Below are positions 1 to 6,667 of a DNA stretch of 14,575 nucleotides, piece after piece (within the stretch, counting starts at the first letter, position 1; every line of letters begins with the position of its first letter). Origin of the DNA: Planococcus sp. (in: firmicutes) (lineage in GTDB: Bacteria; Bacillota; Bacilli; Bacillales_A; Planococcaceae); NCBI GenBank assembly GCA_030147225.1, contig JASLAI010000204.1:1-14575 (forward strand). The letters are read 5' to 3'. A program made the translations under genes and the position numbers. Below the pieces are notes generated by a model, which made no database searches, was not told the origin of the DNA, and saw nothing but the letters and a program-made list of their open reading frames with translations.

Positions 1-219
1 ATAAATTAGTGTCCAAACGCCTGTGGTCTCCAGTTATTTTTATGTCGCCACCTAAAAAAGCAAAGGAGGCTGAAAAGAGTAAACTTTTACGTGAATTATT
101 CACATGTACTAATAATAGCGGATTTCTCCGTTCGTTCCAACAGGAAAGAATGTCTGTTCGATAAAAGTCGTGTCGCTTTAGTGAATATGATAAACTAATG
201 GCAATGGAGGGGTTGCACA
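1..219. other. Upstream region without a confident gene
   Basis: This stretch precedes yppE. A + strand frame is open from base 3 to a TAA at 162-164 (53 codons, entering from outside the window). Its product is basic and I recognise no family, so it may be chance or the tail of an upstream gene. A - strand frame is also open from a GTG at 103-101 to the window edge, without a ribosome binding site. Neither is called as a gene. In B. subtilis recU-ponA lie near here, but I see no RecU sequence. Other contents are a 13-base palindrome at 91-103, a LexA-like site at 147-160 and a weak -10 (TATGAT, 186-191) for the yppE operon with no convincing -35. Confidence 0.5.
147..160 (-). promoter_or_regulatory. 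Candidate LexA (SOS) box upstream of yppE-mrfAB
   Basis: Read on the - strand the site is CGAACAGACATTCT. Against the B. subtilis SOS consensus CGAACRNRYGTTYC/G it has a perfect CGAAC half-site, a conforming centre and two mismatches in the second half. It lies about 60 bases upstream of the yppE start and about 25 bases upstream of the TATGAT -10 candidate, a position compatible with repression. The site is imperfect, and I recall no LexA control of mrfAB in B. subtilis, so this is a lead only. Confidence 0.3.
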
Positions 220-588
220 ATGACAGTTAGAGAACTCTCTTCCGCGTTATACGATGAATGCGGAAAATGCTTGGACCGTTTTTATGAAATGCGTGAACAG
301 GATGCGGTCCCTGATTTTTATGAAGATGTTAAACCATACGCAGATTACTGGCATAGCAAAATAAATGAATGGCAAAAAGAATCACTGCTGTATATACAGC
401 AAGAACGCCCGAAGTATGTACACAAGCCAACAATCGATACAGCAGCAGAGGGCATGACGCAATTTTTCGTACAGAGCTTCTATAAGGAAACCAGTAAAAA
501 ACGCTTTATCCAGACAATCCAAGCTGCGCAATATACGCTGCAGACATTTATATTGGCTATAGATGAAAAGAGTGCTGAGCATGATTAA
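220..588 (+). CDS. yppE: YppE family protein (DUF1798), function unknown
   Basis: The product has 122 residues, about the length of B. subtilis YppE. I recognise the DUF1798 pattern: the DFYEDVKP segment (residues 32-39), then a W-x-x-x-S-x-x-Y-I stretch and the ERPKYVHK block (about 62-69), and the SKKRFIQTIQAAQYTL helix near the end. Structures of this family are small helical bundles with no assigned activity. It has no signal peptide or membrane segment, so it is probably cytosolic. The ATG start follows GGAGGGG at 206-212 with good spacing. The stop codon (586-588) lies inside the start region of mrfA (ATGATTAA), which implies translational coupling and suggests a role linked to the MrfA-MrfB repair pair. 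That link is inferred from position only. The yppF and yppG genes found near here in B. subtilis are missing. Confidence 0.87.
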   Translation: MTVRELSSALYDECGKCLDRFYEMREQDAVPDFYEDVKPYADYWHSKINEWQKESLLYIQQERPKYVHKPTIDTAAEGMTQFFVQSFYKETSKKRFIQTIQAAQYTLQTFILAIDEKSAEHD

Positions 589-2851
589 GCGCAAAAAATT
601 ACCTGAGTTAATGAATGAATGGAAGACGGAACCGGATATGATGGAACGCATCGTCCATTGGCATACGAAGCGGGAAAAACCTGCGGAATATGCAGACTTC
701 CCTCCGGAGATGCACGATAGCCTGAAAGCAGCTCTTCGCAAAAAGGGGATCGAACAATTATATACCCATCAGCGTGAAGCCTTTGATTTGGCTACATCCG
801 GTAAATCATTTACTGCAGTTACTCCCACGGCTTCGGGAAAGTCCTATTGTTATCACTTGCCCGTACTGCATAAAATTTTAAATGACCCAGGCGCACGTGC
901 GCTTTATTTGTTTCCGACAAAAGCATTGGCGCAAGACCAGAAAAGCGATTTGCATGATTTGATTGAAAAGACGGAAGAAGCAATTTTATCCTATACCTAT
1001 GATGGGGACACTTCACCGGCAATTCGGACCAAAGTACGCAAGGCGGGACAAATTGTCATGACCAATCCGGACATGCTGCATTCCGCCATTTTGCCGCACC
1101 ACACGAAATGGGTGTCTCTTTTTGAGAATCTTCATTATATAGTAATCGATGAACTGCATACGTACAAAGGAATATTTGGCACGCATGTAGCGCATGTCAT
1201 CCGCCGGTTGAAACGGATCTGTGAGTTTTATGGGAGCGATCCGGTCTTTATCTGCACATCAGCCACTATCGCGAATCCAAAAGAACTGGCAGAAAATCTG
1301 ACCAACAGTACACATAAACTGATTGATCAAAACGGTGCGCCAGCTGGAAAAAAACATATTGTTTTTTACAATCCGCCGATTATTCATCCGACTTTCGGGG
1401 TTCGCAGAAGTGCGATCTTGGAAGTGAGGGACTTGGCCACCCATCTGATCAAAAACGGCATTCAGACCATTGTTTTTGCCAAAAGCCGTGTCCGTGTCGA
1501 AATGTTGGTGACTTATCTGCAGGCCATCACTAAAATGAAGCTGCAGGACGATTCGATTAAAGGCTACCGAGGAGGCTATTTGCCGACGGAGCGGCGCGCT
1601 ATTGAAAAAGGACTGCGCGACGGATCGATACAATGTGTGGTCTCCACCAATGCATTGGAGCTTGGCGTTGACATCGGTCAATTGCAGGCTTGCATCATGA
1701 CCGGCTATCCAGGCAATATTGCAAGTGCATGGCAACAGGCGGGACGAGCGGGACGCCGCCAAGATGAATCTCTGGTGATCTACGTTGCCCAATCGACGGC
1801 GCTTGACCAGTACATCATCAATCATCCCGAATATTTGCTGGACCAATCGCCGGAAGAGGCACGAATACATCCGGAGAACATCATTATTCTGATGGATCAC
1901 TTGAAATGCGCATCTTTTGAACTGCCATTTCGTATTGATGATCAGTACGGAGAATTCGAAGTTCAGGAATTGCTCGAGTATTTGCAGGAAGAAGGAGTTC
2001 TTGTGAGAACCTCAGATCGTTGGCATTGGATGAGCGACCGTTTTCCAGCGCATGATATTTCTTTGCGATCAGCTTCCCAGGAGAACGTAGTCATCATCGA
2101 TCAATCTGTTCCTGCCGATACACGTGTCATTGGAGAGATGGATCGGTTCAGTGCCATGACCTTATTGCATGAAGAAGCAATTTACTTGCATCAAGGCACA
2201 CAGTTCCAGGTGGAAATTCTGGACTGGGAAGAAAAAAAAGCCTATGTCAGAGAAGTCGACGTTGATTATTTTACCGACGCCAATCTGGCAGTGGAATTAA
2301 AAGTGATGAGCGAAGACAAGGATAAGAAGATGAACGGCTCGGAAGTTTTCTATGGCGATATTGCTGTACTTGCGATGCCGACGATATTCAAGAAAATCCG
2401 TTTTGATTCCCATGACAATATCGGTTCCGGACCGATATCGCTGCCAGCGGAAGAGCTGCATACCTCTTCTACGTGGCTGAGCTTTACCAAACCGGAAGAT
2501 TTTTCGGAAGCGGAATTGTCAGATACGATGACTGGAGCAGCCTATGCAATCGAATCGTTCATTCCAATATTTGTTCAATGTGATCGTCGTGATGTCCATG
2601 TCGTGCCACAAGTGAAATCGCCGCATAACGACATGCCGTCTTTTTTCATACATGATTCTTATCCAGGCGGTATTGGCATCAGTGAACGGATTTACGATTT
2701 ATGGCGGCCGTTGCTCGACAAAGCCCAGCAACACATCTCAGAGTGTCCGTGTCTTGATGGATGTCCGTCGTGCATTGGTGCACAGGACGCAGCAATCAGC
2801 ATGAAAGGCCATGTCATTCGGCTATTGGATGAGCTTCGCAAAGAGGGGTGA
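581..2851 (+). CDS. mrfA: MrfA (YprA), superfamily 2 DNA helicase for mitomycin C repair
   Basis: This is an ATP-dependent DEAD/DEAH-type helicase of the YprA/MrfA family. In B. subtilis it acts with MrfB to repair mitomycin C damage independently of UvrABC. From the ATG at 581 it has 756 residues, close to the B. subtilis length. Motif I is TPTASGKS (81-88), motif II DELH (190-193), motif III TSAT (226-229), motif V STNALELGVDIG (355-366) and motif VI QAGRAGRR (386-393). The C-terminal DUF1998-type region ends in CPCLDGCPSC, with the four zinc-ligand cysteines at 722, 724, 728 and 731. An in-frame ATG at 563 and GTG at 572 are alternative starts. I prefer 581 because MIKRKKLPEL aligns with the family N-terminus, AAGAGTG lies at a usable distance, and ATGATTAA overlaps the yppE stop. 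No key residue is missing. Confidence 0.95.
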   Translation: MIKRKKLPELMNEWKTEPDMMERIVHWHTKREKPAEYADFPPEMHDSLKAALRKKGIEQLYTHQREAFDLATSGKSFTAVTPTASGKSYCYHLPVLHKILNDPGARALYLFPTKALAQDQKSDLHDLIEKTEEAILSYTYDGDTSPAIRTKVRKAGQIVMTNPDMLHSAILPHHTKWVSLFENLHYIVIDELHTYKGIFGTHVAHVIRRLKRICEFYGSDPVFICTSATIANPKELAENLTNSTHKLIDQNGAPAGKKHIVFYNPPIIHPTFGVRRSAILEVRDLATHLIKNGIQTIVFAKSRVRVEMLVTYLQAITKMKLQDDSIKGYRGGYLPTERRAIEKGLRDGSIQCVVSTNALELGVDIGQLQACIMTGYPGNIASAWQQAGRAGRRQDESLVIYVAQSTALDQYIINHPEYLLDQSPEEARIHPENIIILMDHLKCASFELPFRIDDQYGEFEVQELLEYLQEEGVLVRTSDRWHWMSDRFPAHDISLRSASQENVVIIDQSVPADTRVIGEMDRFSAMTLLHEEAIYLHQGTQFQVEILDWEEKKAYVREVDVDYFTDANLAVELKVMSEDKDKKMNGSEVFYGDIAVLAMPTIFKKIRFDSHDNIGSGPISLPAEELHTSSTWLSFTKPEDFSEAELSDTMTGAAYAIESFIPIFVQCDRRDVHVVPQVKSPHNDMPSFFIHDSYPGGIGISERIYDLWRPLLDKAQQHISECPCLDGCPSCIGAQDAAISMKGHVIRLLDELRKEG

Positions 2852-2857
2852 AGAAAG

Positions 2858-4099
2858 ATGTCGTTTGAAAATAAACTTCTCCAGATGAAAGGCATGCTAA
2901 AAAAACAGCCTGCTAAAAAGCAGCGGCCAAAAGCAGCAGAGCGGCCGCTGCATGAAGACAAATGGAACCAAATTGGATTGGAAATCGTCGAAAACAAGTA
3001 TGGTTTTGTATTTCGAAAGAAAATCACTTATCCATTGGATACTCGGCATGGCACGGTGAGCTTAAATGAACTTGATCCTGTACTAAGGGCTTGGGAGAAT
3101 ACGGACTTCGAGCATCCATTCAAGCTAAAGGAGCAGGATCCATTGGTTTTTTTCGATACCGAAACGACAGGTCTCAGCGGAACCGGTGCCTACATTTTTT
3201 TGATTGGTTTGTTAGTGAAGCGCAGTGACCATTTTGAAATGATGCAATACATTATGCCGGACCCTTCCCATGAGGCGGCATTTTTGTATGAAACGGGATT
3301 ATGGAAAACCGATGACCCAATTATATTCTCGTATAATGGCAAAAGCTTCGACTGGCCGCAGTTGACTTCACGCTGGACCATGCACCGCCAGATTCTCCCG
3401 AATTTGCCGGTGCCCCGCCAAATTGATTTGTTTCACGGCACTAAGCGAATTTGGAAAAACGAACTGGCCCGGATGAAACTAAGCACCATCGAGGAAGAGA
3501 AGCTTGGATTTGTGCGGCAGGGAGATGTGCCCGGCTACTTGATTCCAGCCATTTATCTTGATGCAGTGAAGAGCGGTTTTCCAGACGGTTTAGCAAAAGT
3601 TCTTTATCATAACGAACTAGACATTTTATCGCTCGTGTCCCTGTACGTGTTGTCATCTAATTTGCTGATGGAAGACATGGAGTCTGAAACGAGCGGCGCC
3701 TATACGAATATCGGCAAATGGTATGCAGACCTGAAACAGTTTGATCAAAGTGCCGCATACCTTGAGCATGTGACAGTTGAACGAGGCGCTTCTTCTGCAT
3801 TGGCCCGTTATTTATTGGCTATCCAGAAAAAAAGGATAGGCCAACACGAAGAAGCTCTAAAATTATTCAAGGAAGCGGCACCTCATTTGAGGGGCAGTAT
3901 TGAAGTGGAAGCATGGATACACGCTTCCAAATTGTATGAGCATCAATTGCGCGATCTAGATCAAGCTGCCATCATGGCCGGTTTTGCAAAAGAAGCTAGT
4001 GAGCATACAAAGGTTCGTCATTCGCTTGTTGCGGATATACACAAAAGACTAGCTCGGTTGGAAGAGAAAAAGCGAAAAAAACATCCGGAACTTGAATAG
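2858..4099 (+). CDS. mrfB: MrfB (YprB), DEDDh 3'-5' exonuclease with TPR-like C-terminus
   Basis: This is the nuclease partner of MrfA in mitomycin C damage repair. It belongs to the RNase H-like DEDDh exonucleases (413 residues). The expected acidic residues are visible: D100 and E102 in [12 protein letters not shown]165 in [10 protein letters not shown], and H251 and D255 in HNELDILSL. The first 35 residues are rich in lysine and probably flexible. Residues about 280-400 look like helical tetratricopeptide repeats ([18 protein letters not shown], then a second unit with [15 protein letters not shown]), which could bind partners. The tail is very basic ([12 protein letters not shown]). The start is six bases after the mrfA stop, with AAGAGGGG at 2841-2848 overlapping the end of mrfA, so the two genes are surely co-transcribed. 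B. subtilis carries cotD and ypsA after this gene. Neither is present here. Confidence 0.94.
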   Translation: MSFENKLLQMKGMLKKQPAKKQRPKAAERPLHEDKWNQIGLEIVENKYGFVFRKKITYPLDTRHGTVSLNELDPVLRAWENTDFEHPFKLKEQDPLVFFDTETTGLSGTGAYIFLIGLLVKRSDHFEMMQYIMPDPSHEAAFLYETGLWKTDDPIIFSYNGKSFDWPQLTSRWTMHRQILPNLPVPRQIDLFHGTKRIWKNELARMKLSTIEEEKLGFVRQGDVPGYLIPAIYLDAVKSGFPDGLAKVLYHNELDILSLVSLYVLSSNLLMEDMESETSGAYTNIGKWYADLKQFDQSAAYLEHVTVERGASSALARYLLAIQKKRIGQHEEALKLFKEAAPHLRGSIEVEAWIHASKLYEHQLRDLDQAAIMAGFAKEASEHTKVRHSLVADIHKRLARLEEKKRKKHPELE

Positions 4100-4102
4100 A
4101 AC

Positions 4103-4133
4103 TAAACACGGAAAATCCACCTTATGCTATACT
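4103..4133 (+). promoter_or_regulatory. gpsB: Probable gpsB promoter (extended -10)
   Basis: TGCTATACT at 4125-4133 is a TGn-extended -10 (hexamer TATACT, 4128-4133). A weak -35, TAAACA at 4103-4108, lies 19 bases upstream. It sits just after the mrfB stop and 37 bases before the gpsB start. I see no terminator between mrfB and gpsB, so read-through from the repair operon is also possible. Confidence 0.55.
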
Positions 4134-4169
4134 TGGCCTAAGGTAGTTTTTTATGGAAGGACGATTGGA

Positions 4170-4463
4170 ATGGATAATAAATTTACATCAAAAGATATAT
4201 TAGAAAAAGATTTTAAAACAGCGATGCGTGGATACAACCAGGATGAAGTAGATCATTTCTTAGATGAAATTATCCAGGATTATGAGGCATTCTCAAAACG
4301 GATTGAACAGCTCCAAAACGAAAATAAACGCTTGCGTATGGAATTGGAAGAAACTCCAAAAAAACAAGCTACACCGGCGCCAGGCACAACCAATTTTGAT
4401 ATTTTGCGCCGCTTGTCCCATTTAGAGAATCACGTATTCGGCAATAAGCTGGATAATAACTAA
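4170..4463 (+). CDS. gpsB: GpsB, cell division and peptidoglycan synthesis adaptor
   Basis: GpsB is a small cytosolic DivIVA paralogue that docks onto class A penicillin-binding proteins and shuttles between septum and side wall. The product has 97 residues (about 98 in B. subtilis). The N-terminal DivIVA-like domain carries the signature [15 protein letters not shown]22, D28, L31 and D32 match the B. subtilis PBP-binding residues Y25, D31, L34 and D35. A coiled coil follows (about 34-62), then a short Pro/Ala/Thr linker (about 63-74) and the C-terminal oligomerisation helix [17 protein letters not shown]. The frame is open upstream to a TTG at 4092, but the ATG at 4170 is chosen because GGAAGGA (4155-4161) precedes it and homology starts there. 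The PBP1 gene ponA is not in view. The ypsA gene that precedes gpsB in B. subtilis is absent. Confidence 0.96.
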   Translation: MDNKFTSKDILEKDFKTAMRGYNQDEVDHFLDEIIQDYEAFSKRIEQLQNENKRLRMELEETPKKQATPAPGTTNFDILRRLSHLENHVFGNKLDNN

Positions 4464-4467
4464 ACGA

Positions 4468-4496
4468 TTGTTTTATTGGGCTGAATAGCGTATACT
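4468..4496 (+). promoter_or_regulatory. rnpB: rnpB promoter
   Basis: A -10 hexamer TATACT (4491-4496) lies 17 bases after a weak -35, TTGTTT (4468-4473). This places the transcription start near 4503, exactly where the P1 helix of RNase P RNA begins. It lies in the 40-base gap after the gpsB stop. Confidence 0.7.
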
Positions 4497-4502
4497 TATA
4501 AA

Positions 4503-4903
4503 GCCATTTGAAATTCTGGCAATCGCTCCGGCTTTTTGCTGGAGAGGAAAGTCCATGCTCGCACGGTTCTGAGATGACCGTAGTGATCGCGCTCAGTGAA
4601 ACAATAAGCTGAGGCAGCTAGTAATAGCTGACGGCGGGTAGAACGCCTAAGTCTTTGGATATGGCCGAAATACCCTGAAGGTGCCACAGTGACGGAGCTG
4701 TATAAGAAATTATGCAGGTGGAACGAGGTAAACCCCGTGAGCGAGAAACCCAAATTATGGTAGGGGCACTTTTCTGAAGGAAATGAACTGATGAAGAGGC
4801 AGGCGCAAGTTTGCAGATAGATGGTTGCTGTCCACTAGTACGAGGTGCAAACCGTTTGAGTACGTGGAAACAAAACATGGCTTATAGAATTTCACATGGT
4901 CTT
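4503..4903 (+). ncRNA. rnpB: RNase P RNA, bacterial type B
   Basis: This is the catalytic RNA of ribonuclease P, which removes 5' leaders from precursor tRNAs with the RnpA protein. The ends are set by helix P1: CCATTTGAAATTCT (4504-4517) pairs with AGAATTTCACATGG (4886-4899) with one mismatch. The hairpin CTCCGGC/GCTGGAG (4526-4544) comes next, then the universal P4 strand GAGGAAAGTCC at 4544-4554. Other conserved blocks are GTGCCACAGTGACG (about 4681-4694), GAGGTAAACCCC at 4725-4736 (L15, which pairs with the tRNA CCA end), GCGAGAAACCCAAAT, GTACGAGGTG and ACAAAACATGGCTTA near the 3' end. These and the length of about 401 nt match the Bacillus type B RNA. Ends are accurate to a few bases. 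Confidence 0.96.
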
Positions 4904-4915
4904 AAAATGCTTATC

Positions 4916-4943
4916 AAAGGCTCCCCTTTTGGGGGAGCTTTTC
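4916..4943 (+). terminator. Intrinsic terminator of rnpB
   Basis: GCTCCCC (4920-4926) pairs with GGGGAGC (4932-4938) around a TTTTG loop. The stem extends by AAAG on the left and TTTT on the right (4916-4942), which also supplies the T tract. It lies 13 bases after the RNA's P1 helix. Confidence 0.88.
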
Positions 4944-5050
4944 TTCATATTATGAGACGAACTTTTTAGCAGGTCCTTTTAAACTCTATTAATTTAACTG
5001 AATGCCTGTATTGAGATATGATGTAATTAGTTATTAACTTATTCTATAAT

Positions 5051-5082
5051 CGCTTCGGCCAACCCGTTGACGCGCCGGCGCT
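5051..5082. other. GC-rich island with a perfect palindrome
   Basis: About 72% of these 32 bases are G or C, in an otherwise AT-rich spacer. GCGCCGGCGC (5072-5081) is a perfect 10-base palindrome. On the - strand it lies within a 23-codon open frame (5119 to 5048) that has no ribosome binding site. It could be a repeat remnant, a relic of a gene end or a protein binding site. No function is assigned. Confidence 0.35.
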
Positions 5083-5260
5083 AAGTAATTGTTTAAGTAA
5101 GAAGTGAGAAGTCATTTGATAATCAGATTTTATAGAAGATGGCATAAGGCGATAAAGTGAAATAGCGACGAAACTTGCGCATTGATATAGAAGTGGGAGT
5201 TTTTAGAAGCTAAATGTCCTATAATCTATTGTTTAATCAACATGATGGATAATTTTCATT

Positions 5261-5269
5261 TGTTATACT
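5261..5269 (+). promoter_or_regulatory. Possible rlmL promoter (extended -10)
   Basis: TGTTATACT is a TGn-extended -10 (hexamer TATACT, 5264-5269) with no good -35. A start near 5276 would place the whole 5286-5407 inverted-repeat element in a leader of about 205 bases before rlmL. A second candidate lies at 4994-5022. Confidence 0.35.
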
Positions 5270-5285
5270 ACCAGCATAACCCTTA

Positions 5286-5407
5286 GAAGAAAGAGCAGAA
5301 GGCGGCGACTCCTGCGGAAAAACGGAGTGATGAGACCCCGCAGGAGCTTGCGACGAGGAGGCTTAGCGCTTCGTCCGCGGAAAGCGTCCGCCTGGCGCGA
5401 TTTCTTC
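5286..5407. repeat. Structured interspersed-repeat-like element with nested inverted repeats
   Basis: The element is bounded by perfect 7-bp arms GAAGAAA (5286-5292) and TTTCTTC (5401-5407). Inside are AGGCGG (5300-5305) with CCGCCT (5388-5393), the 9-bp stem CTCCTGCGG (5309-5317) with CCGCAGGAG (5338-5346), and GACGA (5353-ca. 5356 region) with TCGTC (5371-5375). The predicted fold is a closing stem that opens into two hairpins. The phrases CTCCTGCGG, GACCCCGCAGGAG, CGACGAGGAGGCT and CCGCGGAAAGCG resemble a family of intergenic repeats I recall from many Bacillales genomes. It encodes no transposase and is present once in this window. The family assignment is from memory. Confidence 0.7.
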
Positions 5408-5480
5408 ATAGGTGCTTTTATTAAAATTGATAAAAAAACACAGAAATCTGAAATAGTGAACAACTGGAAAGGGAGTCGTT

Positions 5481-6614
5481 ATGACAACATTTAAATTGCT
5501 CGCAACAGCTGCTATGGGCTTAGAGTCCATTGTAGCCAACGAAGTAAAGGAATTAGGATATGAAACCGAAACAGAAAACGGCAAAGTATTTTTCGAAGGA
5601 AATGAACGGGATATCGCCAAGACCAACTTATGGCTGCGGACAGCTGATCGCGTCAAGATCATTGCCGGTGAATTCAATGCATATACCTTTGATGAATTGT
5701 TCGAACGCACAAAAGAAATCGAATGGGAGAAATTCCTGCCGGTGGATGCTGAATTCCCTGTACAGGGAAAATCGGTTAAATCGACTTTGCACAGTGTCCC
5801 CAACTGCCAGTCAATCGTAAAGAAAGCGATTGTCGAACGTTTGAAGAAAGCTTATCACCGCAATTCGTTTTTAGATGAAACAGGGCCACGCTTTAAAATT
5901 GAAGTGTCAATCTTGAAAGATAAAGTCCAATTGTCCATAGATACAAGCGGAGCGGGCTTGCATAAACGCGGTTACCGTTTGGATCAGGGTGAAGCACCAT
6001 TAAAAGAAACCTTAGCTGCGGCTCTCGTGAAATTATCAAGATGGACGCCAGACCGTCCATTCGTAGATCCGTTTTGCGGTTCGGGGACAATTGTTATTGA
6101 GGCAGCAATGATTGGACAAAATCTTGCACCGGGTTATAATCGTGAATTCGATAGCGAAAAATGGCCATGGATCGGACAGGCTATTTGGGATGAAGTCCGC
6201 GAAGAAGCGGAGGAACTGGCGAATTATGACCAGCCTCTCAATATTCTGGGAACGGACATCGACCACCGGATGCTTAAAGTTGCAGAGGAGAATGCCCGCG
6301 AAGCTGGTTTCGCCGATCTGATTCAGTTCGAGCAGCGGCAGGTAAAGGACTTTGTCGCCACGGAAGAAAACGGCGTTGTGGTAGGCAACCCGCCATACGG
6401 AGAGCGTATCGGCGAAATCGAAATCATTGAAGAAATGATTGCGGATATGGGACGTGTGTTTTCTAAACATCCAACATGGTCCGTTTACATGCTGTCATCC
6501 ATGGGGCGTTTTGAAACACTTTATGGTCAGCCAGCTACCAAAAAACGTAAATTATTCAACGGGTTCATCCGTACAGATCTTTTCCAATTCTGGGGAGAAC
6601 GTTCTAAAAAATAA
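5481..6614 (+). CDS. rlmL: RlmL/YpsC-type THUMP-domain RNA methyltransferase
   Basis: This is an S-adenosylmethionine-dependent RNA N2-guanine methyltransferase of the UPF0020/RlmL group (377 residues; about 385 in B. subtilis YpsC). By analogy with the RlmL half of E. coli RlmKL its target is probably a guanine of 23S rRNA (m2G2445 in E. coli). The N-terminal part carries the ferredoxin-like and THUMP RNA-binding region (about 45-155). The Rossmann methyltransferase domain follows, with DPFCGSGT (196-203, SAM loop), GTDID (257-261) and the catalytic NPPYGER (303-309). The RlmK half of the E. coli fusion is absent, as is normal in Firmicutes. The ATG start follows GGAAAGGGAG (5466-5475). The gene is separated from rnpB by a long leader and is followed 53 bases later by ypvA. 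Confidence 0.92.
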   Translation: MTTFKLLATAAMGLESIVANEVKELGYETETENGKVFFEGNERDIAKTNLWLRTADRVKIIAGEFNAYTFDELFERTKEIEWEKFLPVDAEFPVQGKSVKSTLHSVPNCQSIVKKAIVERLKKAYHRNSFLDETGPRFKIEVSILKDKVQLSIDTSGAGLHKRGYRLDQGEAPLKETLAAALVKLSRWTPDRPFVDPFCGSGTIVIEAAMIGQNLAPGYNREFDSEKWPWIGQAIWDEVREEAEELANYDQPLNILGTDIDHRMLKVAEENAREAGFADLIQFEQRQVKDFVATEENGVVVGNPPYGERIGEIEIIEEMIADMGRVFSKHPTWSVYMLSSMGRFETLYGQPATKKRKLFNGFIRTDLFQFWGERSKK

Positions 6615-6617
6615 ATG

Positions 6618-6654
6618 AGACGAAACGGGAGGGCAGCAGCTCTTCCGTTTCTCT
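6618..6654 (+). other. Hairpin between rlmL and ypvA
   Basis: GAAACGG (6622-6628) pairs with CCGTTTC (6645-6651). The stem extends by AGA/TCT past a bulged C, and GAG/CTC can stack inside. No T tract follows, so it is a poor terminator. It may be an mRNA processing or stability element or a weak attenuator in an rlmL-ypvA transcript. It ends just before the ypvA ribosome binding site (6658-6662). Confidence 0.45.
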
Positions 6655-6667
6655 GTGAGGAGAGTTT

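Larger units (their letters stand above)
4944..5480. other. Long intergenic region between rnpB and rlmL
   Basis: This 537-base stretch has no convincing gene; the longest + strand frames are about a dozen codons. It is mostly AT-rich. It contains a promoter-like pair TTAACT (4994-4999) with 17-base spacing to TATGAT (5017-5022), an isolated TATAAT at 5045-5050, a GC-rich island at 5051-5082, an extended -10 at 5261-5269 and a structured repeat at 5286-5407. The last 70 bases lead to the rlmL ribosome binding site. A - strand frame of 66 codons (5463-5263) lies across the repeat and is judged spurious. I recognise no riboswitch or T-box. Confidence 0.6.

Noticed and set aside
1259..1900. A 213-codon open frame on the - strand inside mrfA
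   Set aside because: It lies antisense to highly conserved helicase motifs, has no ribosome binding site I can see and no recognisable family. It is a shadow of mrfA codon structure.
4092..4169. N-terminal extension of gpsB from a TTG at 4092
   Set aside because: It overlaps the mrfB stop and contains the gpsB promoter and ribosome binding site. GpsB homology begins at the ATG at 4170.
4496..4878. Two overlapping - strand open frames across rnpB
   Set aside because: The interval is a structured RNA with conserved RNase P blocks; the frames have no homology and lie antisense to it.
5091..5136. TTGATA and TATAGA as a promoter
   Set aside because: The spacing is only 9 bases, far too short for a sigma-A promoter.
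5263..5803. - strand open frames over the repeat and the start of rlmL
   Set aside because: One is made of the GC-rich inverted-repeat element, the other is antisense to the conserved THUMP region. Neither has a convincing start.
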